A model generated the notes under the pieces. That model was given only the letters and a program-made list of their open reading frames with translations, was not told the DNA's origin and ran no database searches. The translations under genes were made by a program, and so were the position numbers. From positions 1 to 34,980 of the forward strand of contig CANHAR010000002.1 of the NCBI GenBank assembly GCA_947458495.1: a stretch of 34,980 nt of DNA, read 5' to 3'. How positions within the stretch are numbered: the first letter of the stretch is position 1; every line of letters begins with the position of its first letter. Below are positions 1-8,990 of this stretch, one piece after another. This stretch comes from Gammaproteobacteria bacterium. Lineage in GTDB: Bacteria > Pseudomonadota > Gammaproteobacteria > Pseudomonadales > Pseudohongiellaceae.

Positions 1-18
1 ATGGAGATATAAAAACAA

Positions 19-459
19 ATGAACCCTGTCAATTTTGATTTATTAAAAGGCCTTTTTAGTGGGTCAGATAGTGAAAGCAATTCAAAGCAACTATTGAAAG
101 AAATTCTGCTATTAGTGCTTGCTCGAGCCACTCGCGCAGACACAAACATCGAAGCCGATGAGTTGACAACCGTGCAATCCATCCTGAACGAAGTGCTGGG
201 TGAGACCATCAGTCTGGCCGATGTCAAACTGGCGGCAACCTCGGAGATGTTTGAACGCAGATCCCTTGACCGCTCACTGACAAAAGCCACCCGCAAGCTC
301 ACTGACGAAGATCGCATACTGATCTTGCAATGCCTGGCTCAGGTCTTCCGTGCAGATAACCAGATCCGCGAGAGTGAACTCGATTACTTTGATCGTGTAG
401 CCAATGCCCTTAAAGCGACACCCTCTGAAATTGCCGGGTTGCGCGTCGGCCCAATCTGA
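19..459 (+). CDS. TerB-like (tellurite-resistance family) protein
   Basis: 146-aa soluble, all-helical acidic protein. Two similar segments each carry an R-A-D-x-x-I-x-x-x-E-L pattern (near residues 39-49 and 110-120), the internal symmetry typical of TerB-fold proteins, whose paired acidic helices bind metal ions. The size fits a stand-alone TerB domain (about 140-150 aa). The start is the ATG 11 nt after a GGAGA. Twelve bases at the window edge end in a stop (TAA at 10-12) and may be the tail of an upstream gene, so operon context is unknown. TelA and XpaC-like genes, often linked to TerB proteins, lie about 9 kb away rather than adjacent. Its role is not clear: TerB-like domains occur in stress and envelope proteins, and tellurite resistance itself should not be assumed. 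Confidence 0.7.
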   Translation: MNPVNFDLLKGLFSGSDSESNSKQLLKEILLLVLARATRADTNIEADELTTVQSILNEVLGETISLADVKLAATSEMFERRSLDRSLTKATRKLTDEDRILILQCLAQVFRADNQIRESELDYFDRVANALKATPSEIAGLRVGPI

Positions 460-473
460 TAAAAATTGTTGTT

Positions 474-500
474 GGGGCTCTTTTCACTTAGAAGAGCCTC
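474..500 (+). terminator. Possible hairpin terminator after the TerB-like gene
   Basis: GGCTCTT at 476-482 pairs with AAGAGCC at 492-498 around a 9-nt loop; G474-C500 and a G.U pair extend it. It lies 15 nt after the stop codon. No U-tract follows, so it is only a weak terminator candidate. The rest of 460-755 holds no convincing gene on either strand. Confidence 0.35.
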
Positions 501-755
501 TCGACGCAAACAGCCATCTGCCATACCCGTACTGCAGATCACCAAACCGCGATTACAAAGCCGGCCACCGGGGCCAGGCACTCTCTGGACCATACCAGTG
601 TGCGGCAACGTCTAACCTAAAGAACTTGTCTTAAACAAACGACAATCAAGACTCATCGGCAATGCCGACGCAATATTTTGCATGAAAATTTCTCTCTGAT
701 GTGGTATCGGTATAGGCGAAATTTCATTTCAAACCAACAACAAAAGGACCCATCT

Positions 756-1694
756 ATGATCAGACCACTCCGCCAGCTCCTGTCTGGCTCTGCACTCTTA
801 ACCGTCAGCATGACAGCTGCATTGCTCACTGCGGCACCGGCTGCGCTGGCTCAGGAAACCATCGATATAACCGGCTGGGGTACCGGTGCAGTACAACCAG
901 TGCCCATCCATGAAGGCCGTCCTTGGGGCTGGGCGGTACGCGACTACATGGAGAATCCTGACCGCGAGCTCTATAACACGGCAAAAGCCAAGCTGCTGCG
1001 CGGCGAACAGATATTCAGCCACTCGATCTCAACATTTGATATCGAGCGCTACTGCAGAGAAGCACCGGACTATGACTACACCTGGTTCGAGATGCAGCAC
1101 AGCACGCTGAGTTATGACGAAGTTGCCAAAATGTTCGCGGCCTGCCCGAATGTTGGCGCCACACCTATCCTGCGTGTACCCGATGCACTGGAAGGTAGCG
1201 TTCAGAAGGCCATGGATATGGGTATGCTCGGCATCATAGTACCAACGGTCAACGACGCAATTCAGGCGCGCGAGGCAGCACGCTACGCCCGCTTCCCACC
1301 CATTGCACGACGCAGCGCCGGTGGTGGACAAGGCACTGGCCTCTGGACCCCCTTCCTGCCAGAGGGTGAAACCTTCCGTAACAGTGTTAATGACAACATG
1401 CTGGTAGTAGTGATGATCGAAACCGTGGAAGGCGTTAACAACGCGCACGAGATCGCATCAGTACCCGGTGTGGATGTGGTCTTGTTAGGTAACGCCGATC
1501 TGGCAGGTTTCTCGGGTTTCGCGCAGAACTCCCCTGAGTATCGGGATCTGCAGATCAGGACGCGCAACGCCACATATCGTGCTGGCAAAATCTGGGCAAA
1601 TGCCTCTACTCAGATGGCAGAAGGCACGCCGCTCTCCCACGAATCACTGATGTACCTGATGGGCCCGAGCATCTCTGAACGGGCTGCGCGTTAA
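756..1694 (+). CDS. Exported HpcH/HpaI aldolase / citrate lyase-like protein
   Basis: 312 aa from the ATG at 756, chosen because AAAAGGA lies just upstream and because it begins a clean signal peptide (Arg-containing n-region, Leu/Ala-rich core, AQA-like cleavage site near residue 34). An earlier in-frame ATG at 678 adds 26 residues of unlikely composition. The mature part has class II pyruvate-aldolase landmarks: a W-F-E-M-Q-H segment, an R-V-P-D segment, G-I-I-V-P-T-V, then E-T-V-E-G and an acidic V-D-V-V-L-L-G-N-A-D-L segment, as in HpaI-type metal-dependent enzymes that cleave 4-hydroxy-2-oxo acids. HpaI enzymes are normally cytoplasmic, so the signal peptide is unusual. Substrate unknown. 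It is a single-gene unit closed by the terminator at 1711-1753. Confidence 0.8.
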   Translation: MIRPLRQLLSGSALLTVSMTAALLTAAPAALAQETIDITGWGTGAVQPVPIHEGRPWGWAVRDYMENPDRELYNTAKAKLLRGEQIFSHSISTFDIERYCREAPDYDYTWFEMQHSTLSYDEVAKMFAACPNVGATPILRVPDALEGSVQKAMDMGMLGIIVPTVNDAIQAREAARYARFPPIARRSAGGGQGTGLWTPFLPEGETFRNSVNDNMLVVVMIETVEGVNNAHEIASVPGVDVVLLGNADLAGFSGFAQNSPEYRDLQIRTRNATYRAGKIWANASTQMAEGTPLSHESLMYLMGPSISERAAR

Positions 1695-1710
1695 CAGTTA
1701 GTTCTGTTGG

Positions 1711-1753
1711 TTCCGCTGACGTTATGCCAATGCATAGCGACAGCGGAATTTTT
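1711..1753 (+). terminator. Strong intrinsic terminator
   Basis: TTCCGCTG (1711-1718) pairs with CAGCGGAA (1741-1748). Inside it CGTTATG (1720-1726) pairs with CATAGCG (1733-1739) with one G.U pair, leaving a CCAATG loop. T5 follows at 1749-1753. It ends the aldolase transcript and insulates ettA. Confidence 0.87.
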
Positions 1754-1776
1754 GATCTCCTGCCCCAGACCCAACA

Positions 1777-1785
1777 TGCTAGAAT
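1777..1785 (+). promoter_or_regulatory. Possible extended -10 promoter for ettA
   Basis: TG-C-TAGAAT forms an extended -10 element about 70 nt before the ettA start. No good -35 lies at the usual distance, so this rests on the extended -10 and on its position just after the terminator. Confidence 0.33.
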
Positions 1786-1855
1786 CCCCTCCAGTTAAAA
1801 GTCGCCGCCAAGGCAATTCCTGCGCAGCACATCTATCCCGGAGATTAACAGCGTT

Positions 1856-3523
1856 ATGGCACAGTTCGTTTACACCATGCACCGCGTGGGCAAAGTTGTC
1901 CCGCCCAAAAAAGAAATCCTCAAAGACATTTCTCTGTCATTTTTCCCCGGCGCCAAAATTGGCGTATTGGGTTTAAACGGTTCAGGCAAATCCACACTGC
2001 TGCGCATCATGGCGGGCGTGGACAAAGAATATAACGGCGAAGCGCGCGCGCAGACCGGCATCAACGTTGGTTACCTGCCGCAGGAGCCAGCATTAAATCC
2101 AGCCAAAGACGTGCGTGGCAACATTGAAGAAGGCATGGGCGACATCATCAAACTGCTCGAAGAATTCAACGCCATCAGCGATCGCTTTGCCGAGCCGATG
2201 AGCGATGATGAAATGAATGATCTTCTTGAAAAACAAGGAGAACTGCAAAACGCCATCGACGCCGCCAACGGCTGGGATCTGGAGCGCACTCTGGAGCGCG
2301 CCGCCGATGCATTGCGTCTGCCGCCATGGGACGCAGACGTGACCAAACTGTCAGGTGGTGAAAAGCGCCGTGTTGCGCTGTGTCGTCTGCTGTTGTCCAA
2401 CCCCGATATGCTGTTGCTCGACGAGCCTACCAACCACCTGGACGCCGAAAGCGTGGCCTGGCTGGAGCGCTTCCTGGTGGAATTCCCCGGCACCGTGGTA
2501 GCGATTACACACGATCGTTATTTCCTCGATAACGCTGCCGGCTGGATTCTGGAACTCGACCGTGGTCACGGCATTCCCTACGAAGGCAACTACACCAACT
2601 GGCTGGAAACCAAAGAATCGCGGCTGGAAACTGAAGCCAAGCAGGAAGCCGCGCGTGAGAAAACTATCCGCTCTGAACTCGAATGGGTGCGCAGCAATCC
2701 AAAGGGGCGTCAGGCCAAGAGCAAAGCGCGTATGGCGCGTTTTGAAGAGTTGAACTCACAGGAATATCAGAAGCGCAACGAGACCACCGAACTATACATT
2801 CCGCCGGGGCCACGTCTGGGCGACAAAGTGCTGGAAGTGAAAAACCTGTGCAAAGGTTTTGGTGATCGCATGCTCATTAACGACCTGACGTTCTCAGTGC
2901 CAAAAGGCGCGATCGTCGGCATTATTGGTGGTAACGGTGCGGGTAAAACCACCTTCCTGCGCATGCTGACCGGTGTTGAAAAGCCCGACAGCGGCACCAT
3001 TGAACTGGGCGAAACCGTGGATCTGGCCTATGTCGATCAGAGCCGCGACTCACTCAACGGCGACAAAACCGTGTGGGAAGAACTGTCCGACGGCCAGGAT
3101 ATCCTGCAGATCGGCCGGTACGAGATTCCCTCACGCGCCTACGCCGGACGCTTTAACTTCCGTGGCGGCGACCAGCAGAAGTTCATCAAGGATTTGTCCG
3201 GCGGAGAGCGCAACCGTCTGCATCTGGCAAAACTGCTCAAGCGTGGCGCCAATGTGCTGTTGCTCGACGAACCAACCAACGATCTTGATGTGGAAACCTT
3301 GCGGGCACTGGAAGAAGGTCTGCTGAACTTCCCCGGCGCCGCCATTGTGGTGTCGCACGATCGCTGGTTCCTTGACCGTATCTGCACACACATTCTGGCG
3401 TTTGAAGGCGATAGCCAAGTGGTGTTCCACGAAGGTAACTACTCCGACTACGAAGCCGATCGCCGCAAACGCCTCGGTTCGGAATATCAGCCGACACGCA
3501 TCAAGTACCGCAAGCTCGGGTAA
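1856..3523 (+). CDS. ettA: Energy-dependent translational throttle protein EttA (ABC-F)
   Basis: 555 aa, the same length as Escherichia coli EttA. Two ABC ATPase domains in tandem and no membrane segment: first Walker [10 protein letters not shown] (39-47), signature L-S-G-G-E-K-R-R, Walker [12 protein letters not shown]; second Walker [10 protein letters not shown], signature L-S-G-G-E-R-N-R, Walker [12 protein letters not shown]. The charged helical linker between them (about residues 245-305) is the P-site tRNA interaction motif. The family binds the ribosomal E site and gates entry into elongation according to ATP/ADP. A GGAGA precedes the ATG by 11 nt. It converges with the minus-strand gene at 3530, leaving only 6 nt. 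Confidence 0.96.
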   Translation: MAQFVYTMHRVGKVVPPKKEILKDISLSFFPGAKIGVLGLNGSGKSTLLRIMAGVDKEYNGEARAQTGINVGYLPQEPALNPAKDVRGNIEEGMGDIIKLLEEFNAISDRFAEPMSDDEMNDLLEKQGELQNAIDAANGWDLERTLERAADALRLPPWDADVTKLSGGEKRRVALCRLLLSNPDMLLLDEPTNHLDAESVAWLERFLVEFPGTVVAITHDRYFLDNAAGWILELDRGHGIPYEGNYTNWLETKESRLETEAKQEAAREKTIRSELEWVRSNPKGRQAKSKARMARFEELNSQEYQKRNETTELYIPPGPRLGDKVLEVKNLCKGFGDRMLINDLTFSVPKGAIVGIIGGNGAGKTTFLRMLTGVEKPDSGTIELGETVDLAYVDQSRDSLNGDKTVWEELSDGQDILQIGRYEIPSRAYAGRFNFRGGDQQKFIKDLSGGERNRLHLAKLLKRGANVLLLDEPTNDLDVETLRALEEGLLNFPGAAIVVSHDRWFLDRICTHILAFEGDSQVVFHEGNYSDYEADRRKRLGSEYQPTRIKYRKLG

Positions 3524-3529
3524 ATTCAG

Positions 3530-4183
3530 TTAGACACAGAGGCTGGCGCGCAGATCTTTCAACCGGTTCTGCCGCTCCTCATACGTGAGCGGGCGCGACG
3601 GGTTTTCAGGCAAGGCCTGCACCATCGGCACCTCCAGCTGTTCGCCACGCATCACGCGCTCACACAACTGTTTGTAGTAGTACGAAAACAGCGGGAACAC
3701 TTTGTCTTCCGGCTCTGTCGCCAGCAGGTACCAGTCGGCAGCTTTGCCGGCAAAATACACTGCCGGGTGACTCCAGGTATGCAGATGTTTGGGCGCGGGT
3801 GCACGACAGGCTTCGGTGTAGGCTTCCCACTCCGAGGGCAGTCCAAACAAATCAAATGATTGTTCACAGGCGCGGATCATCGTTGAGATGGTCGGCAGAT
3901 AATCCTGACTTTTCACCAGCCGGCGCGCGGCGGTCACCAGCTGCAGCGGATGAAAATCTGACAGGCATTCCAGCCAGTATTTTTTGGCCAGGATCAGCCG
4001 GTCCGGATCGCCGTACGCTTTGTGATACTGGTTGTGATAGGCGAGCTCAAACTCGGCAAACATCTGGTTGATGGCATCAATCAGATCCGGGCCGTTACTC
4101 GGCCCAGCTGCGGTCGGTGAAACGCTTGAATGCGGCTTCAAGGCCTTGCCCGCCTCGTTCAGCAGCGAATTGATCTTTTGCAT
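3530..4183 (-). CDS. Lambda replication protein P-like (helicase loader candidate)
   Basis: 217 aa. The central part (I-N-Q-M-F-A-E-F, then Y-G-D-P-D-R, then A-K-K-Y-W-L-E-C-L-S-D-F and P-T-I-S-T-M-I-R-A-C) has the helical pattern of the lambda P family, proteins that load the replicative DnaB helicase. The first 89 nt overlap the 3' end of the DnaT-like gene in another frame, which implies translational coupling and shared function. No integrase, terminase or capsid gene is near, so it looks like a resident chromosomal gene rather than prophage. I infer that it and its neighbour form a primosome or helicase-loading pair. The family call comes from remembered sequence character and is moderately sure; the helicase-loader role is less sure. 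Confidence 0.65.
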   Translation of the reverse strand: MQKINSLLNEAGKALKPHSSVSPTAAGPSNGPDLIDAINQMFAEFELAYHNQYHKAYGDPDRLILAKKYWLECLSDFHPLQLVTAARRLVKSQDYLPTISTMIRACEQSFDLFGLPSEWEAYTEACRAPAPKHLHTWSHPAVYFAGKAADWYLLATEPEDKVFPLFSYYYKQLCERVMRGEQLEVPMVQALPENPSRPLTYEERQNRLKDLRASLCV

Positions 4184-5348
4184 AACGATCCGTTAATCCT
4201 GTTTTGATGGCTTCCGGGCGCCGCGCCCAGCTGTATTTCACAAACTGCAAAAAGCGCGTGTTCCATGATGACTGCGGCTGCCCAGTATCGCGCCAGTAGA
4301 GCACAAACTCGGCGACTTTGCCGCGTGCAAAGGTCTCGTCGATTTCGGCCAGGCGCAGCACTTCAAACACATCCGGGCTGGGCTGCCAGTCTTCGGCAAT
4401 CGGGCGCGGCACACCGTCGTTAACCACCGAGACCTGATAACGCGCCCATTGTCGGCGAATGTGCTCAATAAAGCGGGTATTCCACGCGCCATTCTGAGCG
4501 CCGCGTTCGCGCCAGTAAAGCACAAACTCCGGCACTGCATCGTCGATAAACGCCTCGCTGATGCCGGCATTGTGCAGGATCGACACGGCATCCGCATTGG
4601 GCCGCCAGTCTGCGGACATCGGCGCATCCAACTCGGCCGAGCCACGGCGGGTCTGCTCCATGCGCCACTCGCGCAGCACATGTTTGTAAAACGCATTGCC
4701 CCAGGAGAATCGTGATTGCGCACGATCACGCCAGTACATCACAAAACCCGGCACCAGACTGAGCGCAAACGCATCAGGCACACCGTGCTGCCGACACAAG
4801 GACAACCACTCCTGATCCGGCTGCCAGTCGTTAGAAATATAGGCTGCTGAACCATCGCGCGTGCGCACGCCCGACACCGCCGCGCTGCCATTGTGCGCAC
4901 GTTGGGACATACGTTGTGGCACTCGTTGTGGCACACGCTGAGGTGCTGAATGAGGTGCGGAATGCGGTGCTGAATGAGGTGCTGAATGGGCTGCAGGCTG
5001 TGGCGCCGACTGTAACGCCGGAGCTGGCTCGGACTGCAAGACCGGCCGCTGATTGATCGCAAACAGCCAGCTGTCATCGCGCCCGGTAATCGGATCAATC
5101 AGAATCAGCCCAAGATCCTGCAGACTTTTTTGCACCCGCTTGACATCAATCCACGCCCAGAATGGCAGCGCGTCGAGCAGCGCCTGCTGATCCAACTCCA
5201 GCCAGTTCAGACCCTGGCGCAGCACACCGGCTTTATACATCATCAGCTCGCTGAGCACGTGCAGCAACACGGCCTCTTCCAGACCGATGGTTGCCGCCAG
5301 TGTTGGCGAAATGATTAATGGACGTTCGGGTATCAGTGAGGATTGCAT
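4095..5348 (-). CDS. Protein with three tandem DnaT-like ssDNA-binding domains
   Basis: 417 aa. Residues 1-100 form a helical, winged-helix-like N-terminal domain. Residues 105-170 are a low-complexity linker with S-A-P-H and Q-R-V-P tetrapeptide repeats. Three homologous units follow at about 173-229, 246-302 and 319-375, exactly 73 residues apart. Each has D-W-x-P near its start, a P/A-x-F-V-x-Y-W-R core, a W-N/G-x-x-F segment, and most end in a W. This is the DnaT C-terminal fold, which in E. coli binds single-stranded DNA in the PriA-PriB-DnaT restart primosome. E. coli DnaT has one such domain, so three copies are notable. The gene overlaps the lambda-P-like gene and starts 19 nt after the sterol-desaturase gene, suggesting a minus-strand operon. 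No clear Shine-Dalgarno is seen before the ATG. Confidence 0.8.
   Translation of the reverse strand: MQSSLIPERPLIISPTLAATIGLEEAVLLHVLSELMMYKAGVLRQGLNWLELDQQALLDALPFWAWIDVKRVQKSLQDLGLILIDPITGRDDSWLFAINQRPVLQSEPAPALQSAPQPAAHSAPHSAPHSAPHSAPQRVPQRVPQRMSQRAHNGSAAVSGVRTRDGSAAYISNDWQPDQEWLSLCRQHGVPDAFALSLVPGFVMYWRDRAQSRFSWGNAFYKHVLREWRMEQTRRGSAELDAPMSADWRPNADAVSILHNAGISEAFIDDAVPEFVLYWRERGAQNGAWNTRFIEHIRRQWARYQVSVVNDGVPRPIAEDWQPSPDVFEVLRLAEIDETFARGKVAEFVLYWRDTGQPQSSWNTRFLQFVKYSWARRPEAIKTGLTDRYAKDQFAAERGGQGLEAAFKRFTDRSWAE
4910..4995. repeat. 12-nt tandem repeats encoding the S-A-P-H / Q-R-V-P linker
   Basis: Imperfect 12-nt units inside the DnaT-like gene give the flexible linker between the N-terminal domain and the three DNA-binding domains. 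Such a stretch is expected to vary in copy number between strains. Confidence 0.7.
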
Positions 5349-5367
5349 GGCGCGCCTGGGCGTTGGT

Positions 5368-6624
5368 TCAGCGTGATTCTGTTTCTGTGTTCGAGCCCGA
5401 GCTTACCACATCAGACGCTGCCACCGCCCGCTGCCGGGCACTGATCAGGATCAAAAATCCGGCAAATACAAACGCTGCGCTAGAGACCACCGGCGACAAC
5501 AGCCAACCGTCAAACCACCACGGCAGCAGCGCACACAGCCCCCAGAATACTGCGCTGTGCATCACCGCATCGCGCCGGCCTTCCAGTATCCGGCCGTTCA
5601 GCCAAAGACCCGCGCCCAGCGGAATAAAATGCACCAGCGCCTGGGTAAAGTTATCCACCGGCACCCACAACAGAAACGCCATCATGACCAATACCAGCAA
5701 CACATGCACCGTCAGCACGGCCGCTGACAAGGCTGCTGGTATTGACGGGTTAAACTTCTGCTGAGTCTGCGGCAGACAACGCGGCAGCGGATAACGCTCA
5801 TTGACATCCGCTGGCCGCCAGCCGGTAGGCATAAACCACAAGCGCACTTTGTCCCACCAGCGCTCGGCGTGCCAACTGTCCTGCAGCAATTGCCAGTGCA
5901 CCTGCGCATTGGCAAAAAACGGGTTCCAGCTGTGCAGCGCCTTTCGCACTCCGTAAGCACAGGGCTCTTCTGCCAGTTCCGCCTGATAGGTACCAAACAG
6001 CCGGTCCCACAGAATAAACACCCCTCCATAATTGCGGTCGATGTACGGATCATTGATGGCGTGATGCACTCGGTGGTTCATCGGCGTCACAAACACCAGC
6101 TCCATCCAGCCCAAGGTGCCGATCAGACGTGTGTGCACCCAATACTGATAAAGCAGATTCAGCGAACCCACGGTGGCAATGACTTCTGGCGGGAAACCCA
6201 TAAACAGCAGCGGCAGGTAAAACACCGATCCGACGATAAAACTATTAAAGGGCTGACGCAGTGCGGTGGTGAGGTTGTACTCCTCACTTTGATGGTGCAC
6301 CACATGAATGCCCCATAACACATTGATGCTGTGTTGGGCGCGGTGACTCCAGTAATAACAGGCGTCGTACAACACAAAAGCCACCACCCACAACAGCGGC
6401 GTCATGGTCAATTCACCATGCGGCAACACCGTCCACAGTGTTGTGTAGCCCAGGAAACTCACCAGGCGCGTAGCAAATCCCGTGGTCATGCTGATCATGC
6501 CGGTGCTCAGCGACGCCACTGCATCGTTGAGCCGGTAAACGCCCGCCTTGCGGTAATGGTTGACCACCAGCTCCACTAAAATCAGCAAAATAAACATCGG
6601 TATGGCTAAAAGAATCAGGTTCAT
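5368..6624 (-). CDS. Sterol desaturase / fatty acid hydroxylase superfamily membrane protein
   Basis: 418 aa from the ATG at 6624; a TTG at 6648 would add eight residues, but the ATG begins directly with a hydrophobic helix. Several membrane segments surround the histidine clusters of di-iron membrane oxygenases: H-R-A-Q-H, H-V-V-H-H and N-H-R-V-H-H-A. The Y-Y-W-S-H-R-A-Q-H context and the H-Q-S-E-E-Y-N continuation resemble the alkylglycerol monooxygenase (TMEM195) branch. The last 130 residues add about four further hydrophobic helices. The family hydroxylates or desaturates lipids at the cytoplasmic membrane; the substrate here is unknown. It starts 31 nt after the M20 peptidase stop and is probably co-transcribed with it. 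Confidence 0.85.
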   Translation of the reverse strand: MNLILLAIPMFILLILVELVVNHYRKAGVYRLNDAVASLSTGMISMTTGFATRLVSFLGYTTLWTVLPHGELTMTPLLWVVAFVLYDACYYWSHRAQHSINVLWGIHVVHHQSEEYNLTTALRQPFNSFIVGSVFYLPLLFMGFPPEVIATVGSLNLLYQYWVHTRLIGTLGWMELVFVTPMNHRVHHAINDPYIDRNYGGVFILWDRLFGTYQAELAEEPCAYGVRKALHSWNPFFANAQVHWQLLQDSWHAERWWDKVRLWFMPTGWRPADVNERYPLPRCLPQTQQKFNPSIPAALSAAVLTVHVLLVLVMMAFLLWVPVDNFTQALVHFIPLGAGLWLNGRILEGRRDAVMHSAVFWGLCALLPWWFDGWLLSPVVSSAAFVFAGFLILISARQRAVAASDVVSSGSNTETESR

Positions 6625-6655
6625 GGTTATTGTTCTCTGATGATCCAATCAGCTG

Positions 6656-8386
6656 TTACATATACTCCAGCGTGCCAATTCGTGCCAGCATTTCAGTGAC
6701 AATCTGCAGATCCATCTCAAATTGTTCAATGGTTTTGAATTCATTGTCTGTATGCCCGGTGTACTTCACCCCCGGCATCGCCAGTCCAAACTGCACACCA
6801 TTCGGCAGATCATGAATCGAAGTCGAGCCATCGGAGGACATAAACTCGCGCGGCAGATTCAGATTCTCGGTGGCTACATCCAGCAGCGTCTGTATCCACT
6901 GACCTTCCGGGTTGCGGAACATTGGTTCGGCAATCGACAGCTGCAGATCCAACGGCAGATTGCTCAGCGCCGACCACTCATTCAGGCGGTCCAAAATATC
7001 TTGCTGCAACTCCGCGATGTCACGCCCCTTGGGCACACGCAGATTGGTGATCAGCTGCATGCCACTGCTGTCCACCTGCACAAAGGTCAGCGACGCCGTC
7101 AGCGGCCCCATAAAGTCATCACTAAAATCAATGCCCAGCTGCCGCCCGGTGTAGTCCAGCCCAAAATTGCTGACCGCATACAAAATCGCATCGGTCAGAT
7201 GATTGTTTTTGATGGGCACCACCAGCCCGCTTTCAAAGATAAAATCAAACAGTCGCGCCACCGGATTGACGCCTGTCCACGGCTCCGACGAATGCGCCGA
7301 CACCCCGGTTACCCGCAGCTCCACACGATCGGCCAGCGCCGTGGCGCTGATGGCAAAGTCCGAGCCATTTAACGCCACATAATTAATGCTCAACTGTTGC
7401 AGGCGTGCCGCCAACACCGCCGGATCTGCCACCAACAAGGTCGCTGTCGCTGCTCCCGGAATCTGATTACCCGCCAGACCGCCGGTCAGATGAATCAACT
7501 CCGCGCCCTCACCCATCGCCGCGCGATACGGAAACTGCGCCAGCAAGGTGCCATAACCCTTCTCGGCAATAATCACCGGATACCCGCCATCCAGGGCAAT
7601 GTTGAAGTCCGGCAGCGCATTACGTTCCAGATAATAAGGCATGGCCTCGCCCGTGGTTTCCTCCGTTGTATCAATCAACAGCCGCAGGGTGCGCTGCAGC
7701 GGCAACTGCTCCTGCACAATCACCCTCATGGCAAACATCACCGCCACAATACCGTTTTTATTGTCCTCCGCACCGCGCCCATACAAACGCCCGTCTATCT
7801 GCGTCAGCGTAAACGGATCCAGTTGAGTACCGTCATCCAGCACCCAATCTGCAGCGTTGGCGGGGACAACGTCGGCGTGGGCGTGCAAAGCCACCAGCTC
7901 CGTATTGCCAGCCGGCGCGCCCGGTAAGGTGATCTCATAGACGCGGTGATCAACATTGCGGAAGGTCAGGCCAAACTCCAGCGCCAAGGCCTCCAGCCGC
8001 GCTGCTATCCGATGGAAAGCCGGATTGTCATACTGCGCCACCGACGCATCCAGAAACGTGGGAATTGCCACCAGCTCTTTTAAAACCTCACGGGCTTCGT
8101 CGGCGTAACGCACTCGGGTGTAGATACCCAGCAACCGGAACAGCTGTGCCTGTTGCTCCGCGTCCGTCACTGCCTGCCCGGATTGGTAAACCTCGGTTAT
8201 CGCCGCCAGATCCGGATATATGGATGATACCTGCGAGAGAAAGTCATCAAAACTTTGAACGCTCTGCGCCGACAACTGCTGAAGCAGCGCGTCAGTGTGC
8301 GCTTTGGTCAGATTAGCGGCATTGCCCGGCACAGACACCGCCAGGCTCAGACTCAGAAAAACAAGCTTAAACAGCATTTTCAACAT
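6656..8386 (-). CDS. Exported M20-family metallopeptidase (PepV/Sapep-like dipeptidase)
   Basis: 576 aa from the ATG at 8386, which has GAGGG seven bases upstream; an in-frame GTG at 8392 is less likely. It begins with a signal peptide (hydrophobic core, cleavage near A-N-A). Di-zinc M20 residues are all present (numbering from the GTG): H-A-H-A-D (170-174), G-R-G-A-E-D-N-K-N-G (205-214, metal Asp 210), T-E-E-T (catalytic and metal Glu 244/245), A-L-D-G-G (Asp 268) and a C-terminal G-H-T-D-N-E histidine. The long lid domain and the length are like peptidase V and Sapep dipeptidases, so periplasmic dipeptide or amide hydrolysis is the likely role. It is the first gene of a minus-strand group running into the sterol-desaturase gene. 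Confidence 0.87.
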   Translation of the reverse strand: MLKMLFKLVFLSLSLAVSVPGNAANLTKAHTDALLQQLSAQSVQSFDDFLSQVSSIYPDLAAITEVYQSGQAVTDAEQQAQLFRLLGIYTRVRYADEAREVLKELVAIPTFLDASVAQYDNPAFHRIAARLEALALEFGLTFRNVDHRVYEITLPGAPAGNTELVALHAHADVVPANAADWVLDDGTQLDPFTLTQIDGRLYGRGAEDNKNGIVAVMFAMRVIVQEQLPLQRTLRLLIDTTEETTGEAMPYYLERNALPDFNIALDGGYPVIIAEKGYGTLLAQFPYRAAMGEGAELIHLTGGLAGNQIPGAATATLLVADPAVLAARLQQLSINYVALNGSDFAISATALADRVELRVTGVSAHSSEPWTGVNPVARLFDFIFESGLVVPIKNNHLTDAILYAVSNFGLDYTGRQLGIDFSDDFMGPLTASLTFVQVDSSGMQLITNLRVPKGRDIAELQQDILDRLNEWSALSNLPLDLQLSIAEPMFRNPEGQWIQTLLDVATENLNLPREFMSSDGSTSIHDLPNGVQFGLAMPGVKYTGHTDNEFKTIEQFEMDLQIVTEMLARIGTLEYM

Positions 8387-8454
8387 ATACACGCCCTCAG
8401 ATAAGGCGGTATCTTAGCGCCCGGACCCAATAAAAACACTCAGGAGAATCACCC

Positions 8455-8883
8455 ATGCTGCAACAACTCAGCAGTCTCATCACCACGGTATCTAACCCTC
8501 TCGGCCGCTTTATTCTCGGCATCTATTTTCTGCTGCCCGGCCTCGCAAAGTTCACCAGCTACGACTTCCACGTCGAGTACATGGCCTCCAAAGGCATGAT
8601 GTTTATCCCCTTCTTCCTGATCCTCAGCGGCCTCATGCAAGTCGGCGGTGCCGCTGCGCTGTTTGCCGGATTCCAGGTGCGCATCACCGCCTTCCTGCTC
8701 GCCGGACTCACCCTCATCATCAGCCTGGTCATGCACGACTTCTGGACCCTGGAAGAAGGTTTGCAACGCTCACACGAAACCCAGAACTTCTTCAAGAACA
8801 TGGGCATCATGGCGGGTTTGCTGATTCTGACCAATGCCGGAGCTGGCGCGTTTAGTGTGGATAATCACAAGAAGTCAGCGTGA
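8455..8883 (+). CDS. DoxX family membrane protein
   Basis: 142 aa, four hydrophobic helices with an early G-R-F-I-L-G-I-Y-F-L-L-P-G-L-A-K segment and a later H-D-F-W motif, the DoxX/DoxD-family pattern of small inner-membrane proteins linked to redox and thiol stress. CAGGAGAATCACCC precedes the ATG, giving a good ribosome site. It is divergent from the M20 gene (about 70 nt between the starts). No partner oxidoreductase is adjacent. Confidence 0.85.
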   Translation: MLQQLSSLITTVSNPLGRFILGIYFLLPGLAKFTSYDFHVEYMASKGMMFIPFFLILSGLMQVGGAAALFAGFQVRITAFLLAGLTLIISLVMHDFWTLEEGLQRSHETQNFFKNMGIMAGLLILTNAGAGAFSVDNHKKSA

Positions 8884-8940
8884 GTGGTAGTTGGCAAAGC
8901 GCAGGCCAGAGGCCAGCGAAACCAAAAAATAGACAAGGAA

Positions 8941-8990
8941 AGAACCCGGATTTTTTCTCGGGCAGGCTCTTGGAAAGCCCCCCGGGTTCT
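8941..8990 (+). repeat. Inverted repeat just upstream of a TATAAT box
   Basis: AGAACCCGG (8941-8949) and CCGGGTTCT (8982-8990) are perfect 9-bp inverted copies 32 nt apart, with a T6 run and a nested GGGC/GCCC pair inside. They sit between doxX and the probable tRNA promoter. It could be a terminator-type stem for doxX or an operator; neither can be decided from sequence. Confidence 0.5.

Noticed and set aside
404-634. Short reading frame after the TerB-like gene
   Set aside because: It overlaps the TerB end and a hairpin, has no ribosome site and no recognisable protein character.
678-755. Upstream start for the aldolase
   Set aside because: No ribosome site, and the 26 extra residues would mask a clean signal peptide starting at 756.
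3530-5348. Prophage remnant suggested by the lambda-P-like gene
   Set aside because: No integrase, repressor, structural or lysis genes nearby; composition matches the neighbours and the genes fit into a chromosomal operon.
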